DNA of 13,997 bases from positions 1 through 13,997 of the forward strand of contig QMRW01000024.1 in NCBI GenBank assembly GCA_003650785.1. Reading direction: 5' to 3'. The notes beneath the pieces were generated by a model. It was not told the origin of the DNA. It was given only the letters and a program-made list of their open reading frames with translations, and made no database searches. The stretch's first letter is position 1; every line of letters starts with the position of its first letter. The DNA is from Thermoprotei archaeon. GTDB taxonomy: Archaea > Thermoproteota > Thermoprotei > Thermofilales > B20-G17. This document shows positions 1 to 7,361 of the stretch, one piece after another. The translations under genes were made by a program, and so were the position numbers.

Positions 1-606
1 AGAGATCCCATGAGAGTATAGCTCATTTACAGCATCAAAAGCTCTTACATCATAATCATCGACTATATAGTCTACCCTCCTAGGTACAATTGGATTTGAT
101 GTTATAGATAATCTGCGTAGAGGCGCTGTTGGACCTCTAGGCTTTAGAATACTATCGAATTTTATGTGAAACCTGGGTCGTCTCCTCAATATGCACTCAG
201 TATCTACAGGTTCCTTAGACATAGAGATCTCCTTCACTACTTCTAGAAGTCTGTTCTCTGGTTTTCTAATACTCTTCACGTGTAATCTCAGGTTAGAGTA
301 CACTGTACCAGCTCTAAGCTTGATTATATCCTCTATCGACATTACCCCCCACCAGTACTCTGGATTATCGTATATCTTAGCCTCACTCCCTGAGACTGGA
401 GTTATGTTTGGTCCAACTCTAACAACAGGATAGCCAAATTCACCTACTAATACCGAAGGGGGTGTTGCAGCACTTATAATAGTGCCTCTGATCTTTCTCT
501 CGAGTTTAAGCTCTTCTTCCACTCTAAGGAGAATAGGACATCTAGGTAGTCCGCACATTCTCCTTACTCCTTTACACCTAGCGCATAGACTATTTGCTAC
601 ATTCAT
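1..606 (-). CDS. nreA: NreA-like archaeal DNA repair protein, N-terminal part (3' end beyond window)
   Basis: I translated 202 codons from an ATG at 606 down to the window edge; the frame is open throughout and an in-frame TAA lies four codons upstream of the ATG, so this start is the first possible. The N-terminus carries a four-cysteine zinc motif (C8, C11, C18, C23, with CGLPRCP at 18-24) followed by TPPSVLVGEFGYPVVRVGP around residues 50-70. That combination is the signature of the Nre family. Nre proteins are archaeal, usually about 400 residues, take part in DNA damage repair, and often end in a PCNA-binding PIP motif. The C-terminal half is outside the window, so the PIP motif cannot be checked. 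The gene follows the OPT-like gene on the same strand after an 85-base gap but has its own promoter, so it is probably transcribed independently as a housekeeping gene. NreA versus NreB is not resolved. Confidence 0.87.
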   Translation of the reverse strand, partial: MNVANSLCARCKGVRRMCGLPRCPILLRVEEELKLERKIRGTIISAATPPSVLVGEFGYPVVRVGPNITPVSGSEAKIYDNPEYWWGVMSIEDIIKLRAGTVYSNLRLHVKSIRKPENRLLEVVKEISMSKEPVDTECILRRRPRFHIKFDSILKPRGPTAPLRRLSITSNPIVPRRVDYIVDDYDVRAFDAVNELYSHGIS

Positions 607-630
607 ACCCTCTTCTTAGTCTTAGAGGAG

Positions 631-649
631 AAATATATACCCTTTTTCT
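631..649 (-). promoter_or_regulatory. Probable BRE/TATA promoter of the nre gene
   Basis: On the minus strand AGAAAAAGG (649-641) precedes GTATATATTT (640-631), an A-rich BRE followed by a TATA box. Its centre is about 29 bases upstream of the ATG at 606, the usual TATA-to-start distance for a leaderless or nearly leaderless archaeal transcript. AGAGGG directly before the ATG is too close to act as a normal ribosome binding site. Confidence 0.6.
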
Positions 650-660
650 ATTATAATTGT

Positions 661-674
661 AAAAGTAAAAAATA
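661..674 (-). terminator. Possible U-tract terminator after the OPT-like gene
   Basis: About 20 bases after the TAG stop at 692-694, the minus strand has a run of six T (672-667) followed shortly by four more (664-661). Archaeal intrinsic termination commonly uses such U-rich tracts without a hairpin. It lies just upstream of the nre promoter, consistent with separating the two units. Sequence evidence only. Confidence 0.4.
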
Positions 675-691
675 TTATTCAATCTAGTTTA

Positions 692-2665
692 CTAGAAGTA
701 CGTCCATGTTTTACCGAATAGTAGAGTGTGTACTTCTTGAATCCATAGACCGACGGTAGTTGCTACAGCGTAACCTACTATGTACCCTGCTACTCCTGGT
801 ACACCATATTCTTCGTACCATCTTGCTCCTCCTATTTTAATCACTAAGTACTTTGCTATCAGTCCAAAGATAGCACTTCCAAAGAACCATGAATGCCATG
901 CAAAGAATATCCCAACTGGGCATATGAAGAACCATGGGAACATAATTCTCAATTTAACTATAGCCAATGTTATCAATATTCCGACAATAAACCATGGAAC
1001 TCTCCAATCCCAATCTGGCATAGGGCCTTTTCTATCCCAATACCATCTCCATCTAGGTGGTCCCCATAGTTGTCTCTTAGTAACTATAGTGTACCTGTAG
1101 AAACCTGGAGAGACTAGTCCTATATAGTAGGATAGCCAGACAAATGCAGCCATACACACAATAGACCCTATTATAGTAGCTATTACCATTACCTTGAATG
1201 CATCTCGATAGCTCAATTTGAGATCATGAGCGATCTTGTAGTTAGCCGTCATACCCCATGGGTAGAGAGCTCCTTGACTCCAGAAGTTATCGGTTTGACC
1301 CATCATGAATGCTGTTCCAAAGGCTCTTGTTGTTAGTTCTGGATTTGCTGTATAGCCTCCTACTGGCCATAGTGCCCATGCCATACTATGGAAGTATCTA
1401 TGTGGGAAGGGGAATACTGTAGCTACAAATCTAATGTTAGCTGCCTGTATTAAAAGCCATATGATCAACCAGACGATAATACTAGCTATGGGAGCACCAG
1501 CTACTGCAAATAGTACTATGAAAAGGATACATGATATTATGAATAGACCGAGAGTCCATGAGGGTGGTACTTCACCAGGTCTTATTTCTCTACTCCCGCC
1601 GAATATTGCTTTCACTCTGCTTGTAAAGTACCTCCAGTTGAATATTATTAATGCCAGTCCTAATCCCACTGGTATCGACCAGAACTGGAAGAGCCTATAG
1701 GGGAATAGAGTGGGCCAGTCCCAGCCAGGTACAGCAGCTGTGGCCCTAGCAGTGGGAGGTAGAAAACCCGTATATATACCGATAGGGGTATAGAGTATGT
1801 AGAATATGACAAAGAACAATATTATTGTGATCAAAGTATCCATAGGAGCTAGGAAGGCATAGCCTATAAAGCTAAAGGAGAAGAAAGGCCAGTACCTCAG
1901 ATAAGCTCCAGGTAGGATCTTACCTAGGTATGGTCTTAGATCAAGCGGCCACTGATCTCCCCATGGCATGGGCCTGAATGAGGAGAAGTAGGTTAAATGT
2001 ACTAGTGTACCTACTGGAATGCCCATTAGTAGGAAGGCAATCCAGAAGGCTCTGGCCTTTCCTGTGAAGGTCAGCAGTCTAGGTTTTTTATCTATATACT
2101 CAGTACCTATCGATATCATCTGAATAGCGGGTACTATGTAGGGGAATGGTAGCTTTTCAATCTCGACAAACTGTTCAGCCCAGAATGTAGCTACAGAGAT
2201 TCCGAGTAGGAGTACGACTATATCCAAAAGGATGTAATAGGTAAGCGGTACAGCCCAGGCAGCAGGGACTACTGCACCACCTGTAGTTACGGGGTCTAAT
2301 AGCTCCTTGGGAACCACCATAAATGAGGGGACTACTTTACTCACCTTCTCCCAAAGTGCGGGAGATAGAAATTTGGGAGAATATGCTAATGCAAGCCTCC
2401 AATTGTGTATGTATGGAAAGTATGCAGCTATACTTAGGCCTATGAAGAAGAATGCTAGATCTATAGAAGTAAGTCTCTTTTTGAATACTGGTAGAGCCAT
2501 TAACAGGAGGAATAAGTACATTGGTGTGATACGAACCCACATTAATGGGCCTCGTTGGTTAGCTAGAGCTACCAGAAGACATAGAACTGCTAATGCAACT
2601 ATCTTTGTAGGTGTTATTATAGTGGGTTTAACTTCTACCTCTTTAACCTCTTCAGAAGAACCCAT
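692..2665 (-). CDS. OPT-like / DUF6785-type polytopic membrane transporter
   Basis: This 657-residue protein has about 12-15 hydrophobic segments spread over its whole length (for example near 22-37, 48-60, 70-87, 142-163, 206-226 and several after 270), so it is an integral membrane protein. The sequence E170-K-L-P-F-P175, directly after a membrane segment, resembles the conserved LPFP/G element of oligopeptide transporter (OPT) superfamily proteins; I also associate it with DUF6785/DUF6784 proteins. The protein encoded at 7362-9314 has the same motif at the same position (ERLPFP, 168-173), so the two are paralogs. The predicted role is secondary uptake of a peptide or metal chelate, but no substrate can be read from the sequence. 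A tryptophan-rich loop (about residues 534-560) is not matched in the paralog. The start is supported by GGTGAA five bases upstream. It is divergent from the permease operon and shares its 132-base control region. Confidence 0.78.
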   Translation of the reverse strand: MGSSEEVKEVEVKPTIITPTKIVALAVLCLLVALANQRGPLMWVRITPMYLFLLLMALPVFKKRLTSIDLAFFFIGLSIAAYFPYIHNWRLALAYSPKFLSPALWEKVSKVVPSFMVVPKELLDPVTTGGAVVPAAWAVPLTYYILLDIVVLLLGISVATFWAEQFVEIEKLPFPYIVPAIQMISIGTEYIDKKPRLLTFTGKARAFWIAFLLMGIPVGTLVHLTYFSSFRPMPWGDQWPLDLRPYLGKILPGAYLRYWPFFSFSFIGYAFLAPMDTLITIILFFVIFYILYTPIGIYTGFLPPTARATAAVPGWDWPTLFPYRLFQFWSIPVGLGLALIIFNWRYFTSRVKAIFGGSREIRPGEVPPSWTLGLFIISCILFIVLFAVAGAPIASIIVWLIIWLLIQAANIRFVATVFPFPHRYFHSMAWALWPVGGYTANPELTTRAFGTAFMMGQTDNFWSQGALYPWGMTANYKIAHDLKLSYRDAFKVMVIATIIGSIVCMAAFVWLSYYIGLVSPGFYRYTIVTKRQLWGPPRWRWYWDRKGPMPDWDWRVPWFIVGILITLAIVKLRIMFPWFFICPVGIFFAWHSWFFGSAIFGLIAKYLVIKIGGARWYEEYGVPGVAGYIVGYAVATTVGLWIQEVHTLLFGKTWTYF

Positions 2666-2670
2666 ACACT

Positions 2671-2676
2671 TTCACC
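2671..2676 (-). promoter_or_regulatory. Ribosome binding site of the OPT-like gene
   Basis: GGTGAA on the minus strand, five bases before the ATG at 2665, matches part of the archaeal consensus GGAGGTGATC. It fixes the start used here and implies a transcript with a leader, so the more distal TATA-like site near 2737-2751 may be the promoter actually used. Confidence 0.6.
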
Positions 2677-2797
2677 AAGGGTTCTATCATTTATATGAGA
2701 GTTGTACGGCCTTAAAATCGTTTCGCTCTCTAGCAGCATATTTATATCAATCTCCTAAATCTCTTATAAATGGTGGTCTACAATTAGATATATTAAT
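2677..2797. promoter_or_regulatory. Divergent promoter region between the OPT-like gene and the permease operon
   Basis: This gap between two divergent transcription units holds several TATA-like elements. For the plus strand, CTTATAAAT (2763-2771) lies about 30 bases before the GTG at 2798, fitting a leaderless start. For the minus strand, TCATATAAATG (2698-2688) lies about 28 bases before the ATG at 2665, and a second candidate, GATATAAATATGC (2749-2737), would give a leader of roughly 50 bases that includes the GGTGAA site. No operator repeat could be identified. Close spacing suggests the two units could be co-regulated. Confidence 0.55.
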
Positions 2798-5700
2798 GTG
2801 TTAGTTGTAACATCAATTCTTCTACTGCTTCATACTCTTATACCCTCTATTGGCACAGCATCTCCAGAGACCTCTTCTGAAATAGACTATGAAGTGCTTA
2901 TTCGAGAACTCAGCTTAGAAAACATAAAGAAACATGTTGAAGCACTCTCCAGTTTCAATACCAGAGTCACTGGTTATGAAGGATACTATAAGGCTACTGA
3001 CTACATAAAATCCTATCTAATCGAACTCCTGGGTGAAGAAAATGTATTCTTGTACCCGTATAGGCTTCCAGTACCTGTAGATAGAGGTTCATACCTAGAG
3101 ATAGAGGATACTGGTGAGAGAATAAGAGTATATCCACTCTGGCCTAATCTTGTGGAGACCTCACCGATACCGGAGGGAGTACTAAGGGGAGCTAGACTCC
3201 TCTACGTAGGTCATGGAGAGTTAGAGGAGATTAAGGATGATATCAACGGTAGTGTAGTATTAATGGAATTTAATTCCGGGTACAACTGGATTGAAATGTT
3301 TAATCTAGGTGCTAGAGCTGTGATATTTATTGAACCCTATGAAACCACGAACTATGAAGCTCTATCTAAGCAGGTAACTATACCACTATACGCTCCGAGG
3401 TTCTATATTTTAAGAGAAGATGCTATGAGACTAAAGAGACTTATAAAGAGAGAAGAGGTTAGAGTCTCGATAGTATCTAACTTCAGGTTCGAAGTCAGAG
3501 AGGTTTACAATATCCTCGCTGTAGTAAGGCATAGTATACACCAACTATCTATTGTAAATGGAAACCCTCCAGAGACTATACTACTTGGTACTCATTACGA
3601 TTCGTGGTCTATAGTACCCTCTCTCGCTCCTGGTGCTGAGGATGCCATAGGTGCGGCCTTCTTACTAGAGCTCACTAGAGTACTCGTGAAGAAGGGAACC
3701 TATAGAAATGTAGCCATACTCTTCACATCTGGAAGGTGGGAAGGCCTAGCCGGTATTAGAGAGTTTATAGAGAAGTTCTTCTTTCAAAATATGAGTAGAG
3801 GACTTGAGATATATCTAGCATTGTTCTTCGACATCTCCTCGGGTAATAATAGGCTCGGTCTCTTCTATACAGGAGAATTTTATGGAAAAGAGGCGTGGTC
3901 TACTGGAGAGTATGGTGGAGGAGGGATAGAGAGAGAATTCCCCACATCCTGGATGGGCAGGATAAACTATGATGTAAAGAAGAGAGTAGGAATAGATCTA
4001 CTAGAGGAGATAGATACATACCCTATAGAGGATCTAAGATTCCTAAATGCCATACCCTATAGAGCATACTTCGATATCGAGCCCCTTAGCATGGCATCCT
4101 ACGGATTGACGTTCCAACTACACACCATACACGATATCAGGATAAGGCAGTTTACACCCTTCGACCTACCAGAGTACATAGACTGGGGTAATGTGAAAAG
4201 ACAAGTGATAACATCAGCAATCTTAGGATATGCTCTAGCCAAAGATGTGTACCTGGGTAAACGCTTCTCATCTTGGGAACCTCTTGATATAGTCAGAAGA
4301 GAGAGAATATTCTATACAGCAAAGGGCTTTGTAAAACTCATAGGTCAGGTTCTGGAGCACGATCTCTCCTCCCCCACCTTTTATAGACCAGTACCCAATG
4401 CCCTAGTATTAGCAGTAAGACCCGGCAATATCTTCCTACCATTCTGTTGGATAATCACTAAAGCTGATAAAAGAGGAATCTTTGAAATTAATGGACTAGC
4501 TCCGTGTGTAGAGAGAGCTATTGCTTACCAGTTATGGGCATATGTAATGGATGAAGTTGATGGAGGAATAATATACGCACCAGATATGGGTATGTATGGA
4601 GCGGAAACTTTTTCTAATATAGTAGTCACTAATGAGCCTATAAAAGGAGCTAGAAAGCCTATCCCTATAGTAGTGTTCAGAGCCTCTACTGTTGTAGTAT
4701 ATGGGGCTAAACTACCCATTACAGCAGCTCCACCAGCCTACTTCAATACCGTATACGAGCCTAGGGAGGTAATACATCCTCCAGGAATACTTGGTCCCTT
4801 TAAGACACCAGAGGCCCTAGCAACAGCACTACCAGGTGGTGTGACTATTCAAGCTGGTAATGTAAAGGTGTATGAGTCAGAATCTCAGACACAACCATGG
4901 TACTACGGTATTAATGTAGATCCACTGAATAGAGTACTACTAATATACCTACAACCTAGGAGAATGTTCGACATAATAGTAGAGGGACAATTACCACTAG
5001 GAGAGTTTAGAAACTTCCTTGTAATCGAAAAGATTAAGAGCGGTAATCCGGGGGATATCAAGATTATAACACTTTCACGTTTAATGGTCTCGAAGAGTCT
5101 GGAAAGACTCTGTACTGAAAGGCTCTATACACTTAAGAAGTACAGAGTAGTGGATCCCCTTATAGAAGAGGAGTACCTTAGAGCTATAAGTGCACTCAAC
5201 AAATCCATGTTCGGGTTATTAAGTAGAAGGTATAGAGAATACTATGCAAATGTGTTGATCTCATGGGCATATCTCGTTAAAGTTTACAATAATATCCTAG
5301 ATACACTATTCTCAGCCGGGGGTTCTGCCGTATTCCTACTAGCTATCATAATACCATTTGCATTCCTACTCGAGAGATTGATATTCGAAGAGAAGGAGAT
5401 AAGGAAGAGACTACTAAAAGTACTGTTAATAACTTCGATTACCTACGTACTCCTATATGTACTACATCCAGGTCTGCTTGTAGTGTCGAATTCTCTAATG
5501 ACAATACTAGGCTTCTCCATTCTCATATTGGCAACACCGATAATATTCCTAATACTATCGAGGGGACTGGAGCTGGCTAAGCTCATTAGAATAAGAGAGA
5601 AGGGTCTACACTTCTTCGAAAGACCTGGTATAGATCTACTGCTAGCAGCACTTTCAGTAGGGACTTCTAACATGAGAAAGAGGAGACTGAGAACCATTCT

Positions 5701-7354
5701 ATCACTACTTTCAATAGTAATGCTTACCTTTGCTCTCACATGCTTTACTTCGACAGTCTACGTTTCAAAACCTATGTTAATACCCTATCCTATAGAGAGG
5801 AAACCCCCCTATCAGGGAATACTTATTAAGTCACCGATCTACATCCCAATATCCGATGATGTGATAAAGATTATAGAGGAATTGAGTGATGGAAGAGCTG
5901 TAATCTCCGAGAGGATCTTCTACTACACACAGCCCATGATACCAGGTACAGAGGAACCATCTACGTACGTCTTCTACGGTGATAGAGCATACCTAGTATA
6001 CGCTATTCTAGGACTCTCACCTAATGAGAAACTCATTTCGAAGATTGATAAGTACATGGTGACTGAACGCTACTTTACGGAGGAAAGTATGTATGTAGCC
6101 ATCATAAGCGATGTAATGGCTAGAGAACTACTGGGTGTTGAACCAGAAGAAGCTATAGGAGAGACTATAAGGTTCATGGGCATACCCCTCACTATAATCA
6201 ATATCTACAATAAGAAAATGCTAGAAGAAGGAGCACTGGATATAGATGGGGTTACTTTACTACCCATAGATCCTGCATACTATGAGGAGACTGCAGAAAT
6301 TACACCCTCACCTGAAATCCTCATACTACCAGTAAACCTGTTAAGGACAATGCCAGGAGCTAATATCAGGAGTATTGCTGTGAGAATAGATGATAGAGAT
6401 CTTGTTCTTGAAGTAGCTCATCATTTGATGAACATATACCCAGATATTTCTGTGTTCATTAGTATAGATGGTGGAGTTTTCCTAATGAGTAGAATGGGAC
6501 TTCAAGCAATACTAGGAGCTGAGAGCATGCTAGTACCCCTCATACTAGTAGCACTCATTATACTAAGCTCCATGTTGGGTTCAATCTACGAGAGACTGAG
6601 AGAGATAGGTGTATACAGCTCATTGGGTCTATCACCCGCTCATGTATCCTTTATGTTCCTCTCCGAGCTTATGGTATACGCTATTGTAGGTAGTCTAATA
6701 GGATATCTAATAGGTCTTGGAGGTGCGAATGTCTTGATGATGACTGGGCTCATACCAAGGGATATAGTACTCAACTATTCTTCTTCCTTCCTAGTAGTAG
6801 TCCTCAGTCTCATAATACTCTCGACAATAGCAAGTGCTGCATATCCACTACTTAAGTCTGCAAGACTGGTAACTCCCTCCATAGAGAGGAAGTGGAGGGT
6901 CAGGACTAAACCTCTGAGGGATATTTGGAATATACCCCTACCTGCTAAGATAGATCCCGAAGAGATTCATGCAGTAGTGGCCTATATTAAAGAGTACTTC
7001 GATGTGAATAAAGTACCCACTACTGGTAACTTCTACGTAGAGGATCTCGCTAAGGTAGTTGAAGGGGAGACTGAGAATATCGAGTATAGGGATGTTATCA
7101 CTATTGTCCACTTACCTCCATGGGGAGCTGGTCTCTCACAGGAGGCCAGGGTGAGATTCTATAGGAGAAGAGGGGCGATAAGAGATCGATACTCGGTTAG
7201 TTTAATAATAAAATTACTAACTGGAATGAGGGAGACCTGGATAAGATCAAACTATAGATTTGCAGATGAAGTGAGAAAACAGCTACTACTCTGGAAGAGC
7301 CTAAGACCAGGAGACAAGAAGATCTACTTCGATAAGGGAAGAAGACTGAGGTAG
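2798..7354 (+). CDS. PA / M28 peptidase-like / carboxypeptidase-regulatory-like domain / FtsX permease fusion
   Basis: The 1518-residue protein begins with a short hydrophobic signal (about 1-21, ending GTA). Next come a PA-like insert domain (about 125-225) and an M28 peptidase-like domain (about 235-480). Metal ligands of the M28 fold are visible as H266 (THYDSW), D282 (GAEDA), D345 (FFDIS) and H442 (LHTIHD), but the tandem glutamates expected before GLxG are R313-W314 (GRWEGLAG). A beta domain like carboxypeptidase regulatory domains follows (about 525-640, including KRGIFEINGL). Three membrane segments (about 840-925) precede an FtsX/MacB-type permease: MRKRRLRTILSLL, a 963-988 helix, an extracellular loop to about 1235, and three helices (1235-1352) with ERLREIGVYSSLGLS. 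A soluble cytoplasmic tail occupies 1353-1518. GTG is chosen as start because it lies at the expected TATA distance; an ATT a few codons upstream would give a more basic signal. It is first in a tight operon. The catalytic state is uncertain. Confidence 0.82.
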   Translation: MLVVTSILLLLHTLIPSIGTASPETSSEIDYEVLIRELSLENIKKHVEALSSFNTRVTGYEGYYKATDYIKSYLIELLGEENVFLYPYRLPVPVDRGSYLEIEDTGERIRVYPLWPNLVETSPIPEGVLRGARLLYVGHGELEEIKDDINGSVVLMEFNSGYNWIEMFNLGARAVIFIEPYETTNYEALSKQVTIPLYAPRFYILREDAMRLKRLIKREEVRVSIVSNFRFEVREVYNILAVVRHSIHQLSIVNGNPPETILLGTHYDSWSIVPSLAPGAEDAIGAAFLLELTRVLVKKGTYRNVAILFTSGRWEGLAGIREFIEKFFFQNMSRGLEIYLALFFDISSGNNRLGLFYTGEFYGKEAWSTGEYGGGGIEREFPTSWMGRINYDVKKRVGIDLLEEIDTYPIEDLRFLNAIPYRAYFDIEPLSMASYGLTFQLHTIHDIRIRQFTPFDLPEYIDWGNVKRQVITSAILGYALAKDVYLGKRFSSWEPLDIVRRERIFYTAKGFVKLIGQVLEHDLSSPTFYRPVPNALVLAVRPGNIFLPFCWIITKADKRGIFEINGLAPCVERAIAYQLWAYVMDEVDGGIIYAPDMGMYGAETFSNIVVTNEPIKGARKPIPIVVFRASTVVVYGAKLPITAAPPAYFNTVYEPREVIHPPGILGPFKTPEALATALPGGVTIQAGNVKVYESESQTQPWYYGINVDPLNRVLLIYLQPRRMFDIIVEGQLPLGEFRNFLVIEKIKSGNPGDIKIITLSRLMVSKSLERLCTERLYTLKKYRVVDPLIEEEYLRAISALNKSMFGLLSRRYREYYANVLISWAYLVKVYNNILDTLFSAGGSAVFLLAIIIPFAFLLERLIFEEKEIRKRLLKVLLITSITYVLLYVLHPGLLVVSNSLMTILGFSILILATPIIFLILSRGLELAKLIRIREKGLHFFERPGIDLLLAALSVGTSNMRKRRLRTILSLLSIVMLTFALTCFTSTVYVSKPMLIPYPIERKPPYQGILIKSPIYIPISDDVIKIIEELSDGRAVISERIFYYTQPMIPGTEEPSTYVFYGDRAYLVYAILGLSPNEKLISKIDKYMVTERYFTEESMYVAIISDVMARELLGVEPEEAIGETIRFMGIPLTIINIYNKKMLEEGALDIDGVTLLPIDPAYYEETAEITPSPEILILPVNLLRTMPGANIRSIAVRIDDRDLVLEVAHHLMNIYPDISVFISIDGGVFLMSRMGLQAILGAESMLVPLILVALIILSSMLGSIYERLREIGVYSSLGLSPAHVSFMFLSELMVYAIVGSLIGYLIGLGGANVLMMTGLIPRDIVLNYSSSFLVVVLSLIILSTIASAAYPLLKSARLVTPSIERKWRVRTKPLRDIWNIPLPAKIDPEEIHAVVAYIKEYFDVNKVPTTGNFYVEDLAKVVEGETENIEYRDVITIVHLPPWGAGLSQEARVRFYRRRGAIRDRYSVSLIIKLLTGMRETWIRSNYRFADEVRKQLLLWKSLRPGDKKIYFDKGRRLR

Positions 7355-7356
7355 TG
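7348..7356 (+). promoter_or_regulatory. Ribosome binding site of the second OPT-like gene, overlapping the preceding stop
   Basis: GAGGTAGTG spans the TAG stop (7352-7354) of the fusion gene and ends five bases before the ATG at 7362. The GAGGT core matches the archaeal anti-SD partner. This supports the ATG start and translational coupling between the two genes. Confidence 0.6.
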
Positions 7357-7361
7357 TAGAT

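Noticed and set aside
191..433. 80-codon plus-strand open frame at the left edge
   Set aside because: Antisense to the nre gene, whose zinc motif and conserved residues make the minus strand the coding one.
2307..2804. 165-codon plus-strand open frame
   Set aside because: Mostly antisense to the start of the OPT-like gene and runs through the divergent promoter region; no domain is recognisable.
3720..3750. Active M28 aminopeptidase call for the fusion protein
   Set aside because: The tandem glutamates needed for catalysis align with Arg-Trp, so I only claim an M28-like domain.
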